Origin: Paenibacillus_AB sp036577625
GTDB lineage: Bacteria; Bacillota; Bacilli; Paenibacillales; NBRC-103111
Length of the DNA: 64,000 nucleotides
NCBI RefSeq assembly: GCF_036577625.1
Contig: NZ_JARBDC010000007.1
Coordinates: forward strand, 62,001 to 126,000
Reading direction: 5' to 3'
Made by a program: the position numbers and the translations under genes. Positions 8,195 through 17,238 of the stretch are shown one piece after another. The notes under the pieces are model-generated. The model had not been told where the DNA came from. It searched no databases and saw nothing but the letters and a program-made list of their open reading frames with translations. The number at the start of each line of letters is the position of its first letter. Within the stretch, counting starts at the first letter, position 1.

Positions 8195-8716
8195 TTATGC
8201 TTCGAAGGTACGAACTAACTCCCTGAAACGATGAGCGTTTATTCCTAATCGTTTTGCGGCGTCATTAGAATTATACGTTCCGGCTTTATACTCACCATAT
8301 ACCTGTAGAAAGTCATCTGGATACGGCAACAACTTGCGTCCAAGTTTTCTAAGACGTAATTCATCCACGCGTTGCTTTTCTTCTACAAAATCATTGATGT
8401 ATGAGAGCGTCTCGAAGCTATCTTCTGTTAAAAATCTCTTGTTACTGGAATCGAGCAATACCAGTTCTGCATTGAGATTTCGGATTGTGCTTAAAAACAA
8501 ACGTAAATCAGAAACGTTGTCAGCAACCTCACCCAGTGAGCGAATAACGAGCGTATCCGAGGGAGAAAGAGTGTTCATCATTTCCTCAAACTCTTTACCC
8601 CCCGTTTCACCGATCTCGTTAACCAGATCGATGAACAACTTTTCTGCCTTAGAAACAACCCTAAACTCATCGAAGTCCTGCTTGCGCCGACAGCGAATGT
8701 ACCCAAATCGCGTCAT
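8195..8716 (-). CDS. Resolvase-like protein without the catalytic serine
   Basis: 173 residues, SD AAAGGAG before the ATG. The fold marks of a serine recombinase N-domain are present: FGYIR at residues 4-8, TLVIRSLGEVADN at ~55-67 and AELVLLDS at ~82-90. The family catalytic Ser (normally Y-x-R-V-S) is replaced (YIRCRR), and the usual DRLGR arginines are lost (SLGEVAD). A C-terminal helix-turn-helix is intact (SNDAAKRLGINAHRFRELV). It therefore probably binds DNA but cannot do recombination, and may act as a regulator or accessory factor. The reading frame is intact and has its own SD, which argues against simple decay. Confidence 0.75.
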   Translation of the reverse strand: MTRFGYIRCRRKQDFDEFRVVSKAEKLFIDLVNEIGETGGKEFEEMMNTLSPSDTLVIRSLGEVADNVSDLRLFLSTIRNLNAELVLLDSSNKRFLTEDSFETLSYINDFVEEKQRVDELRLRKLGRKLLPYPDDFLQVYGEYKAGTYNSNDAAKRLGINAHRFRELVRTFEA

Positions 8717-8740
8717 AAACCGATAACTCCTTTCGGAAAT

Positions 8741-8959
8741 TTATATCAATACCCGGTACTTCTCTTGCTTACGGAGATTGAACTTCACATTGCCGAAGCA
8801 AACGAACCATTCCCTTCCAAATTCAATACTGCAACGAATAAACGCATTTGAAAAATAAATGCTAAAACCATCTCCGCAATGGAGTGGGTACTCGGAGCCG
8901 TCATCTAGGATAACGACCCAGCGATCTAGGCCATCGTCATATCTCATTGAATAACCCAT
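8741..8959 (-). CDS. DUF5348-like small protein
   Basis: About 72 residues from the ATG at 8959, which has GAGGAGGT about 11 bases upstream; the earlier in-frame ATG is itself part of that SD. The pattern DRWVVILDDGSEYPLHCGD, then GREWFVCFG and FNLRKQEKYRV, matches the DUF5348 proteins often found in conjugative elements and phages of Firmicutes. The function is unknown. It sits in a minus-strand run with a small membrane protein gene upstream and the resolvase-like gene downstream. Confidence 0.7.
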   Translation of the reverse strand: MGYSMRYDDGLDRWVVILDDGSEYPLHCGDGFSIYFSNAFIRCSIEFGREWFVCFGNVKFNLRKQEKYRVLI

Positions 8960-8980
8960 GTTAAACCTGTACCTCCTCAC

Positions 8981-9154
8981 TTAAATAGCAGACCCAATTA
9001 CACAGATTGCAAGGACGATGCCCATCGCAACGGCAATCGATTTGCTGATTTTCCGAACTACAAGTGGAGCAGATTCATTAGTTGAGATTTCTAAACAAGT
9101 GATGCCGCTAACAAAGCTGAACAAAATACCTACAAAAAGAAAAAGATACAGCAT
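8981..9154 (-). CDS. Small two-segment membrane protein
   Basis: 57 residues from the ATG at 9154 (GGAGGAG nine bases upstream). Two hydrophobic segments (LYLFLFVGILFSFVSG and AVAMGIVLAICVIGSAI) are linked by a short polar loop. No family is recognised. It begins the small-gene run that leads to DUF5348, the resolvase-like protein and the HNH protein. Confidence 0.6.
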   Translation of the reverse strand: MLYLFLFVGILFSFVSGITCLEISTNESAPLVVRKISKSIAVAMGIVLAICVIGSAI

Positions 9155-9294
9155 TACGACCATCTCCTCCGTTTTTTCTCTTTAGAAAACCCTTAATTTT
9201 ACTTTTTAACCATATAACCCTAGAAAGTTGTTGTAATATTAGCTTCATTTAAGCGTAAATACAAGCAGTTTTCAGAAAAAGACGGGCATTATTT

Positions 9295-9473
9295 TCACAG
9301 GGAAACCCCACCGCCACCGACCAACCAAAGAGCGACCAGCGCGTGACGCAACAGAAAGCCCTGTGAGCGCGGGAATGAGAGAAGCGAGGGGGATTACAGC
9401 CAGCAAAGGCTAGAACGAAGCGTCAGCGCCCGTAACGAAGACGGCGGCGCGACAGGAAGTAACCCCGTCAGCG
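9295..9473. ncRNA. Candidate structured RNA or cis element (low confidence)
   Basis: A GC-rich island inside A+T-rich surroundings. An 8-bp perfect stem joins TCACAGGG (9295-9302) and CCCTGTGA (9358-9365). A second hairpin pairs GCGCC plus CGT with ACG plus GGCGC around 9425-9450, and AGCC/GGCT pairs around 9398-9411. CGTCAGCG occurs twice (9420 and 9466). It could be a non-coding RNA, a transfer origin or a regulatory element. I cannot match it to a named RNA class, and the strand is not determined. Confidence 0.35.
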
Positions 9474-9777
9474 GATCGATGGACATAGGAGAGGGTAATA
9501 AATTTTGGAGTTACCACAAGGAACAAACACCCGAATATCTTTATCGTTCTCATAACTGCGGAAATTGTGTAGGATGTACTGAGAACACCCCTGTTAACGA
9601 CAGGATTCGACAAATTTGAGCCGTAAATGACGCAAATACACGTCGAAAGTGTGTTTAAAGGACATCTTTGCGACAACTGTCTGTCAGTCATCTTTGCAGA
9701 TTGAAGGGGATGTGTTCTTATAGCCGGATTGTTACGGTTAATTGATACTCTCGAGTTTCATTTCAGTAAAGGCAGAA

Positions 9778-9809
9778 CCCCGAATCGACCGCAATTAGTC
9801 GATTCGGGG
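9778..9809 (-). terminator. Perfect 12-bp hairpin after the methylase gene
   Basis: CCCCGAATCGAC/GTCGATTCGGGG with an 8-base loop, about 25 bases after the methylase stop. The minus-strand tail is TTCTGCCTTT, so it is a probable but not classical terminator. Confidence 0.65.
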
Positions 9810-9833
9810 TAGTGGTTAGAGTGGATAGTGTGA

Positions 9834-10763
9834 TTAGACCTTGGAAATTGGGAGAGTAACTTTACGTTCCAAGAAACGCGGCAACTTAAAATTGCAGTAT
9901 AGGAACTCGGCAGCGTGTTCACCTGTATTACCTAACGATACAGGTTTCATTTTCAAAAGGTATCTGTACCACCCATCGTAGAGTAACTCATCATAAATAC
10001 TACTTCCGTAACTACTTACTGCGAGTTTGCATTCTGAACCACGAAGTAAGTCCCTGAATTTCTCGTGTTGCTCCGTGGACATATTTTTTGAGTAATGATT
10101 CAAACTTCGCATGGTCTCAGGGGGATACGGCGGATCAAAGTAGCCAAAGTAGCTAGGTTTGTTACGATATTGACTGAGCAAGTCATAACAGTCGCTGTAG
10201 GTTACCACAATGCCGGATAATATCGGATGAAACTGCGGCAGTCGACTAACCTTCTCGAAGTATTTCATTGACTTTTTTATGCCGTAATAATCCTTGAATG
10301 ACTTCATATTGGCAGACATGCTTTGTGTTGCACAAATATACGTGTACGCGGCGGCAGTTACCCAGTCAGATGTCTCCTCGATCCTCCCCTGGTCACAAAG
10401 TTCGAAATCGCGCATACGATTCTGCCGCGCCAATTCGAACGACTCTCGGGAGTAACCAAGGCGTTTAAGCCGATCAACCAACTCATAGACTAACTCATCA
10501 TCGGCAATAGTTGCATACATTTTGCATAAGGAGTAGTCCAAGTCGTTTAGAATTCTGTGTTTAAATAGTCCGGGATCGAGGTTCAGCGTTGTTCTTGCTC
10601 CGCCAGCATTTCCTTCGATAAAACCAGACAAATTGTACTTTTGGACACACCAAACAATTATCGGCACAATATTTCTGACTAGGCCGTGTTTGCCACCGAT
10701 ATAAGGGATGACAGAGAGGGGTTTCCCCATCATCCCGGTGAAGGAGCAGTTTTTATTTTTCAT
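9834..10763 (-). CDS. D12-class adenine-N6 DNA methyltransferase
   Basis: About 309 residues from the ATG at 10763; the frame overlaps the end of the upstream gene. The SAM-binding motif region PYIGGKHGLV plus FIEGNAGG and the catalytic motif FGYFDPPYPPE (DPPY ~residue 210) define the Dam-like D12 family. Such enzymes use SAM to methylate adenine. No restriction enzyme gene is adjacent, so it is an orphan methylase, which in mobile elements usually protects the element or tunes its expression. Length is normal for the family. The overlap with the gene upstream suggests translational coupling. Confidence 0.88.
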   Translation of the reverse strand: MKNKNCSFTGMMGKPLSVIPYIGGKHGLVRNIVPIIVWCVQKYNLSGFIEGNAGGARTTLNLDPGLFKHRILNDLDYSLCKMYATIADDELVYELVDRLKRLGYSRESFELARQNRMRDFELCDQGRIEETSDWVTAAAYTYICATQSMSANMKSFKDYYGIKKSMKYFEKVSRLPQFHPILSGIVVTYSDCYDLLSQYRNKPSYFGYFDPPYPPETMRSLNHYSKNMSTEQHEKFRDLLRGSECKLAVSSYGSSIYDELLYDGWYRYLLKMKPVSLGNTGEHAAEFLYCNFKLPRFLERKVTLPISKV

Positions 10764-11562
10764 AAGACTCAAGTTCCTTCGTCAAATCTGGAAAACGAAG
10801 TACATAGAGTTTGAGAGGAAACCCATTGAAGTAGATCTGCTGCTGAAGACGGCCGGATGGCGGCAGGATGCACAAATTGAGCGAACTCATTCCACGAAGG
10901 TACTCCGCCACCCGTTCATCCAAATTGCGTTCAGCATTTCGTGGCGAAGGGCAGTCTGAAAGTAATTCCTCAAGGATTTCTTTCCGCACTCCAACTGTTA
11001 TACCGCCAAACTTTTCGATATACGATTTCTTATCGAGAATAATAAACGGGGCTTTTCCAGCTTCATCTTTCGTGCATTTCGTCATCCTCTTAAGAAGGCC
11101 ATCGAACATGCAATACCCTAGATGTTCCTCGAGTTCTTGATGACGTTGTCGAGCATCCTCGGTACTACTTGTTGGGCGGAAAAGTGCATCTAAATCATCT
11201 ACTTCCTGAAAAGTTCCTTTCAAAAGAAGTTCTTTCGCGCGTAACACCAGCTCAAGATATTGTTGTTGACTAATGCGACTTACAACATTAAGGGCTTTGA
11301 AAGCACGTTCATCTGCTGGACTTTCGATTCCCTTTTCAGACAACTCATCAAGAAAGAAATAAAACGTGGTCTCTTGATCAGTTCTTGGGGTAATACGCAA
11401 GAGATACGCCTTATAAGAAAATCTGCGGGTTCTTCCCCGGAGCAAGTCAAATTTTAAAAGTTTGTTAAGTGATCGCTTATCTAACTTTTCCTGCAGGATT
11501 GTCTTCCTGTTTTTCCTCTCACGAGTCAGCGATATTACTTGGCCATCCGTTTTATGAGCCAT
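10753..11562 (-). CDS. Unknown protein coupled to the DNA methylase
   Basis: About 269 residues from the ATG at 11562, nine bases after AGGAGG; the in-frame ATG at 11571 overlaps the SD. A very basic N-terminus (LTRERKNRKT) leads to a helix-rich body; the segment SRISQQQYLELVLRAKELL and the LRFPDLTKELESYEK tail are typical of soluble DNA-associated proteins. Its stop lies inside the methylase start region, so both are made together. It may be a replication/partition or target-recognition partner of the methylase. The family is not recognised. Confidence 0.6.
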   Translation of the reverse strand: MAHKTDGQVISLTRERKNRKTILQEKLDKRSLNKLLKFDLLRGRTRRFSYKAYLLRITPRTDQETTFYFFLDELSEKGIESPADERAFKALNVVSRISQQQYLELVLRAKELLLKGTFQEVDDLDALFRPTSSTEDARQRHQELEEHLGYCMFDGLLKRMTKCTKDEAGKAPFIILDKKSYIEKFGGITVGVRKEILEELLSDCPSPRNAERNLDERVAEYLRGMSSLNLCILPPSGRLQQQIYFNGFPLKLYVLRFPDLTKELESYEK

Positions 11563-11935
11563 TTTAACCATCCTCCTGTGTTCTCGTTTGAACTTCAGGA
11601 GTTAGCACGGCATCTCAATCGCTTAATGCCTTCGTAGAAATAAGAAAGCATATTCTCGAATCCTTTTTGCTTCTAATTGGATATATCTTGTAAAACAACT
11701 AGCATGTTGTAATGCGAAGCTCTATTTCCGTCAGGTGGTTATTCAATAAGCGCACGCTGCATTTCCAAAACGATTCGTCATTAACTGGGTTGGGCAATCA
11801 ATGTACTCTCGATCCAGTTATTAATGACAAAAGAAAAAGCAAAACATAGTGCGGAATTGCTGATGCACTACGCTTTGCTCCAACTTGATAGAGACAATCT
11901 TTTTCATACGAGGTTATTTATATCTGGAACCATGA
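11563..11935. other. 370-base gap; only a terminator seen
   Basis: Apart from the terminator at 11829-11880 and the promoter region expected for the minus-strand gene starting at 11562, I see no gene or repeat in this stretch. Confidence 0.5.
11829..11880 (-). terminator. Terminator after the giant surface protein gene
   Basis: A 15-base stem (AGCAAAGCGTAGTGC on the minus strand, pairing with two G-U positions) with a 12-base loop, followed by TTTTTCTTTT. It lies about 55 bases after the stop at 11936. Confidence 0.8.
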
Positions 11936-14900
11936 TTACCACACCGTTCCGAAGGAATCCAATACACTCACGTTGGAGGCGATAAAGTTCACACCTTTTT
12001 CGGCAAATTCGCCGGTCGAGGAATCGGCCTTCATATGCGCCTCATTACGGTTAGCCAGCTTGAAGTCCATCGTGACGAACCCCTGCTTACCAACGCTGAA
12101 GAATTGAGACTTGTCGGAGGGGACTTGCAGACCCTCGATCTCGAGCGGCACTTTGTCCGCATACGTCACCAGCGGCAAAGCAAACGTCGTGATGTACTCG
12201 CGAACGACGAGCTGCGTAGTATCCTCTGAATACCAGCCTTGTCCGACATGAAGATCGTTCGTACCCCGCACCGCATTCCCTAGTGTGGCGACCAACGATT
12301 CGCTTAATGCTGCACCACCATTTTTCTCGAAGTTGGCGAATACGTTATCGTCGCTGAGGATTTTCATGTTGACCAGAGCGGTCTTTAAATCGGGATCAAT
12401 GGTTTGAACCGACCTGTTACCATCCAACCCGACGAGCTTACCTCCACGAATTTCGAGCGTATGGACGACCTGGGATGTAGAAGCCTCTGTAGCCGATCCG
12501 TTGGAAGTGACCGCACCGAATTCCTTGCCACCGATCTTTAATCTGCCATCCACCGTAAGAGGTATCGACCATTTACCGTCGTCGCCCTTCGTACCGTACT
12601 GGCTCAAGAACCCCTGATTGATCTCGTCCGGGTTATATGTGCCGGAAGAATTCCATGCCTTATTCAAAGCGGAGCTACTGATATCCAACGCAAAGTTCCT
12701 GATCTTCAAGTCGCCATCGGATTTGCCGCTGACCGTCACCGCCGAGTCCTTGTAGATGACTTGTTTGCCGTTCGCGCCTAGCGATGCCGCCAATTGCTTC
12801 GCGCCTGCTTCTGTCGCTGTCGATACCCCGGTGACCTCGGGGCTTACCTTGACGTTGTCGAACTGTACCATGCTGAAGCTAACCGGCTTGATTTCCCGCA
12901 ACTTGTCTCCGGCTGCAAAGGCAACGCTGGTATTGCCCGAAGTATCGGAGTAAGCGTACAACACTTCTGGATCAACCTTGAAGGTTTTCTCGCTTTGCTT
13001 CGTTTGCCAGAATAAGCCATTCTGCGATTGCGATTGAGCGTTGAATGTAGGGAGTGCGTTATCGTCCTTCGGCACGTAACGCCTGAACATCACTTTAGTA
13101 CGATAATCAGCAGTACGATACGACGGAGATGCTTCCCCTGACCAGCGATATGGCGTACAGCCAAGCAAATTACAGGAGTAATGCGTTTCGCTGTACGTAT
13201 AGCGGTCTGCCGGACTTTTAATGCCATACTGGAACAAAGACTGCATATACATGGTCGTCCATTCCTCCGCCGCGCCGATGCTTGTGGCAGTAATTCGCCC
13301 ATCGAACAGGTTGAAGTTGTTGACCCACGACGCCAGCTTGATGTTCGACACCGAACTGTTATCCCGGATCGCCAGCAGGTCGCCAGCCACATTGAAGGAA
13401 GCCGAGGACGAATATGGCGTTACCGATCTGATCGGCGTATCATTCACCAGCTTCGCTTTGCTCATTGCCCATTTTACATTGCTCAAGTCGGGATCGATCA
13501 GTCGGAACATTGTGCTGCCAGAAGGCGACAGGCTAGGATTGATAAACGTCTGAATCGGCATGGAGAGAGAGAATCTCGCCGTGTTCACACCTTTGTCCGC
13601 GATATTTCCCCAATATTGAGAAAGTCGCCATTGCGGAACCTCGAACCCCGATACGATAGGCTCGGGACTATCCTCCACCGCTTTAACGAACAGCGTCAAC
13701 TTCGCATTGGAATAAACGGGTTTGCCGTTTTCCTTGATGCCTTTATATTTGTTCTCCGTTGAAGATAACGGGTTGCCGTCGCCGCCTAGATAGAAATGCA
13801 GTTTGTCAGGCGCAGGACTATCCCAACCCAATTCGATCTCCCAACTGCTAGACTCAGCGGACACCGGAATGGATACGGTTCCGTCTTTACCCTTTGCGCG
13901 TTTGGTCATTTCCGACTTGTTGATGTTCTCGTTATCTTTCTTGTCGTCTAACGAGAAACGAGCTTTCGTATCGGGAACTAGATCATAGGTTTTCCCTTCA
14001 TGCTCAACCGACATGCTGCCCTGGATTACTTGCTCCTCTGAGTTTTTCGCAATATCCCACAAATAACGTTTGCTGTCTTCTGTCCAGCCTTTCACCGGCT
14101 CGGTAAAGGTAACGCCTGTCGAAGTGCCGTTGCGGTCAACAACTACGACGTTCAACTCGGCATCAATGGCAGGTTGGTTGTTCATTTCTTTCCCGCTGCC
14201 ATATCCCCAAGGCTGGAACCCCCATCCGCCGAACGGGTTGACCTTGTAATCAGCGGATACCGGAACGCTCTCGCTGGAAGGCTGCAACGTCTTGGCGTAA
14301 TAATCACGTGCATAGGAACGGAACGTGAATGGGAGATTCCCATTTTCTTTGTACGGAGAACGATCCGCGTCCGCAGCGGATGATGCACCCCCGAGAGCGA
14401 CTGCTTCGGCCTGACGTAATGCGGACAAACTTTGCACCGTATTGTCGCTAGGCCGCGCCGTTTGGCGAACCCACAAGTACCAATCGACCGCATTTTGCAT
14501 CGGCATGAACGCATATTCCCGATCCAATGCGCTGCGACCGTCACGAACACTGATTCCAACAACCGTTTGCAAGTTAAGAATCACTTTGTTTTGGTTAAAG
14601 GCTTCCTGCATACGCGATTCAAAATCGTCGTATGCCTGGCCCGACAGAATACCGCGCTCTTTGACCAAGTCCAGATATCCCTTAAACATCAGTCTGGCCG
14701 CAATCTGAGCGTCCATTTTATCCTCGTCACTCATGCCGGAGTTGTTCTGGTCGGCTACATAGTCCGTCAGCAGTTTACGGAACGTTTCACCTGCCACTTG
14801 CTCCGTCCCTGTGCCGGATATGGAACGATTCGGATTGCCGGGAGCCATCTGATACAATGCTCTTTCAACAAGCTTCACAAAGAAGTTATCGGAACCTAAA

Positions 14901-16990
14901 ATCGTCGAGTTCTCGTGATTGGCATAAGGCAAAGTGCGTTTCAACAAATCTTCTCGAGAACCCCCCGGAGCACTGTCGGGATACAAAGGATTGTCGCCGT
15001 ACAACGTTTTTACCCTGCTGCTGGAGCCGCTGCGTTCAAACGTCACCAACCCTGAACCCGGTTTGGTGAACAGATCGTGCGAAGTCTTGTTCGGAGCCAT
15101 GTAGAACATCATAGACTCGTTATTGAAGTTGAATCCGTTCTGCATGTCCGATTCAGTTGCGTCTGCCGACAACACCTGATCGTCGTCAATTAGGAAACCA
15201 ACCTGCAAAACCGCCACCGAATCGGAAGTTTGGAACGATCCGGCTGGAGTCGAAGAATAACTGCCGCCTGTCGCTGGGGGTGTGCCGCCTACATTGGCTT
15301 CGCTCGAAGCTGCTTGAACCCCCGAAGGAGCGACGAATGAAAAAGTCGATGTTACCAAAGTCAGCACCAGCATAATACTCAGGCTGGATCGGGTAAGTGC
15401 AGAATTTGTACGTTTCCTTTTATATAGAAGGAACGCTACTCCGCCAGCGAACACGGATGCACAAAGGATGAACGCCAACCAAAGATACGGAAGCACATCT
15501 CCCGTTTTCGGACTCGACGATCCGGCCCCGGTTGCGATACCGGCTCCCAATACCACTTTGGTGATGGGGGAACCTGCATCGATAGCGGCGGTCATGATTT
15601 CGCCCGTATCATTGTCCTTGATCATAAACGACTCGCCTGGCGTTACGGCGAATGTTTCCGATTTATGGCCTCGGTAGGATTTATCCGCCATCGCCGCGAC
15701 ATTCATGATCGAGAAGTTGTAGTCGTTGCCGCCTTTACTGATCTCAAGCTGATGCTTTGGTGTCAGGTCGATATTGATGCTGGCTTTACCCGCTGAGACG
15801 ACTAAGTTATCGGTACTGGCCTTCGCCGCGGCGTACTTGCCATCGACCGTTACCTTGTATGTGCCATCTGCCACACCTTCAATGGTCTTGCTGTTAAGAT
15901 TCAGCGGATAAATACTCGATACCCCCTCGGAGGACGTAAGGGTAACATCAACCTCCGACCATGTTTGGCTTATATCAACGTTACTCTCCGTCGAAAGATG
16001 GACGCTAATCGAACCCGATTTTGCAATCGGCTGTTCAAAGACGACAGGGAATACGACTGCGTTAGCCGATGTGCCGGATAGGACAGATGTAGGCAAACTG
16101 ATTTCGGCCTTTCCGTTGGCTCCATCCTTGACGCTTCTTCCGGCAGACGAAACGAGGAACTTCCAAGTGAGCTTGTCCTTGTCGATCCAGACCATGCCGC
16201 TGTCATCGGTAGTGAAAGACATCGAACCTTTTCCTTCCAACAACTTGACCTCGACAGGAACATTTTTAAGCAACGCGCCGGAAGCGTCCTTAAGGAGCAG
16301 ACCGACCAGATTCGGGTTGGTCTGCATAATCGCTCCGAACGGATGAAGCTTGGTTCCCGTCAAATCATGAATGGTTTGGTCTTCTTGATCGCCTTCTGAA
16401 TAATCGAACGTGCGAATGGCGAAAGGAAAATGGGTACCGACCTTTACATTGGAGTCATGCCGGGTCACACCGCCATCCGCTTCGGGAATATCATCGCTGA
16501 AAGTCAGCGTTTCGATTACCCCGTCGGCTTTCCTGAGAACTAGCACCAGACGATCTCCGAGACGATAACCCGGATGATTGAAGACGAGCCGGTAGCGGTT
16601 CGTCTTACGTTCGAAATTCTGGCTGTTTCCTGTGGCTGTACTGATGAGCTTGTTGTCCTGTGCCGACCACAATTCCAACGTAAATTCCGGGATGTAATCC
16701 GAACCCCATCCCGTTGGCGCATACACATCGACATACAAACCATCGGTTACGGTGCGGTCGGAGCGGTCGAGTGCAACCGGAGCGGACGTTGTGGTCGCTG
16801 TGGTCTCTGTGGCGGCGGTGGAAAGACTGGGTAGACCGGACAGGGACTCTGAACCCCCGGCTCCACTAGCGGCTGCAACTTGCGAATCGACTGAACCGTT
16901 ACCGGCTGTCGGTTCCGCCGCGGATACGGATGTGGCGAACAACGAGAAAAGTAAGACCGTTGCTGCCAGACTGCTGATGATTCTTTGCAT
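11936..16990 (-). CDS. Giant two-part surface protein with internal SPKTG sorting signal
   Basis: 1684 residues. A signal peptide (~1-24) and Ala/Ser/Thr-rich region precede beta-rich Ig/Cna-like stretches (~75-470). At 493-497 lies SPKTG, then a membrane segment (~500-522) and the basic tail YKRKR, a complete cell-wall sorting signal in mid-chain. Immediately after, residues ~535-560 read as a second signal peptide (hydrophobic core, then VQA|AS). About 1120 residues of further secreted protein follow, with no known enzyme motif and no C-terminal anchor. The frame is continuous. So the product is either a natural fusion of two surface proteins or a polyprotein cut by sortase and signal peptidase. 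The class B sortase at 4159-4974 is the likely processing enzyme. Confidence 0.85.
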   Translation of the reverse strand: MQRIISSLAATVLLFSLFATSVSAAEPTAGNGSVDSQVAAASGAGGSESLSGLPSLSTAATETTATTTSAPVALDRSDRTVTDGLYVDVYAPTGWGSDYIPEFTLELWSAQDNKLISTATGNSQNFERKTNRYRLVFNHPGYRLGDRLVLVLRKADGVIETLTFSDDIPEADGGVTRHDSNVKVGTHFPFAIRTFDYSEGDQEDQTIHDLTGTKLHPFGAIMQTNPNLVGLLLKDASGALLKNVPVEVKLLEGKGSMSFTTDDSGMVWIDKDKLTWKFLVSSAGRSVKDGANGKAEISLPTSVLSGTSANAVVFPVVFEQPIAKSGSISVHLSTESNVDISQTWSEVDVTLTSSEGVSSIYPLNLNSKTIEGVADGTYKVTVDGKYAAAKASTDNLVVSAGKASINIDLTPKHQLEISKGGNDYNFSIMNVAAMADKSYRGHKSETFAVTPGESFMIKDNDTGEIMTAAIDAGSPITKVVLGAGIATGAGSSSPKTGDVLPYLWLAFILCASVFAGGVAFLLYKRKRTNSALTRSSLSIMLVLTLVTSTFSFVAPSGVQAASSEANVGGTPPATGGSYSSTPAGSFQTSDSVAVLQVGFLIDDDQVLSADATESDMQNGFNFNNESMMFYMAPNKTSHDLFTKPGSGLVTFERSGSSSRVKTLYGDNPLYPDSAPGGSREDLLKRTLPYANHENSTILGSDNFFVKLVERALYQMAPGNPNRSISGTGTEQVAGETFRKLLTDYVADQNNSGMSDEDKMDAQIAARLMFKGYLDLVKERGILSGQAYDDFESRMQEAFNQNKVILNLQTVVGISVRDGRSALDREYAFMPMQNAVDWYLWVRQTARPSDNTVQSLSALRQAEAVALGGASSAADADRSPYKENGNLPFTFRSYARDYYAKTLQPSSESVPVSADYKVNPFGGWGFQPWGYGSGKEMNNQPAIDAELNVVVVDRNGTSTGVTFTEPVKGWTEDSKRYLWDIAKNSEEQVIQGSMSVEHEGKTYDLVPDTKARFSLDDKKDNENINKSEMTKRAKGKDGTVSIPVSAESSSWEIELGWDSPAPDKLHFYLGGDGNPLSSTENKYKGIKENGKPVYSNAKLTLFVKAVEDSPEPIVSGFEVPQWRLSQYWGNIADKGVNTARFSLSMPIQTFINPSLSPSGSTMFRLIDPDLSNVKWAMSKAKLVNDTPIRSVTPYSSSASFNVAGDLLAIRDNSSVSNIKLASWVNNFNLFDGRITATSIGAAEEWTTMYMQSLFQYGIKSPADRYTYSETHYSCNLLGCTPYRWSGEASPSYRTADYRTKVMFRRYVPKDDNALPTFNAQSQSQNGLFWQTKQSEKTFKVDPEVLYAYSDTSGNTSVAFAAGDKLREIKPVSFSMVQFDNVKVSPEVTGVSTATEAGAKQLAASLGANGKQVIYKDSAVTVSGKSDGDLKIRNFALDISSSALNKAWNSSGTYNPDEINQGFLSQYGTKGDDGKWSIPLTVDGRLKIGGKEFGAVTSNGSATEASTSQVVHTLEIRGGKLVGLDGNRSVQTIDPDLKTALVNMKILSDDNVFANFEKNGGAALSESLVATLGNAVRGTNDLHVGQGWYSEDTTQLVVREYITTFALPLVTYADKVPLEIEGLQVPSDKSQFFSVGKQGFVTMDFKLANRNEAHMKADSSTGEFAEKGVNFIASNVSVLDSFGTVW

Positions 16991-17150
16991 TCTGCTTTCC
17001 TCCTGTAATCATTGGTTTGCACCTATGACGCTTTGCTTCATCGGTGCTTGATGAAAGTACATTCACTCCGGAATCCACTGCCCCCGCAAAAAAATATCTT
17101 AGGAAATAACCCCCGAATATTCACAGATTTATCCACACATTGTTTACCTA

Positions 17151-17183
17151 ACAAAAAGAGCGATACCGCTCAGGTATCACTCT
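17151..17183 (-). terminator. Terminator after the stalk-domain protein gene
   Basis: Stem AGAGTGATACC/GGTATCGCTCT (one G-U) with a 5-base loop on the minus strand, followed by TTTTGTT. It lies 55 bases after the stop at 17239. Confidence 0.85.
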
Positions 17184-17238
17184 GGTAAAGAAACAAGATA
17201 TTCAGTTCAAGGCGTATTTCCGCCGCTAAACAGATTAA

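Larger units (their letters stand above)
9164..9833. other. 670-base gap with a GC-rich structured core
   Basis: Between the small membrane protein gene and the methylase gene. It contains the candidate structured element at 9295-9473 and the perfect hairpin at 9778-9809. A short minus-strand open frame at 9410-9691 has no SD and no protein-like character. The rest shows nothing I can name. Confidence 0.6.

Noticed and set aside
9410..9691. 93-codon minus-strand open frame
   Set aside because: Runs through the GC-rich structured element, has no SD and no domain-like pattern.
17129..17137. Perfect DnaA-box consensus TTATCCACA
   Set aside because: Single isolated copy with no cluster, no A+T-rich unwinding repeat and no replication gene beside it; one 9-mer is expected by chance.
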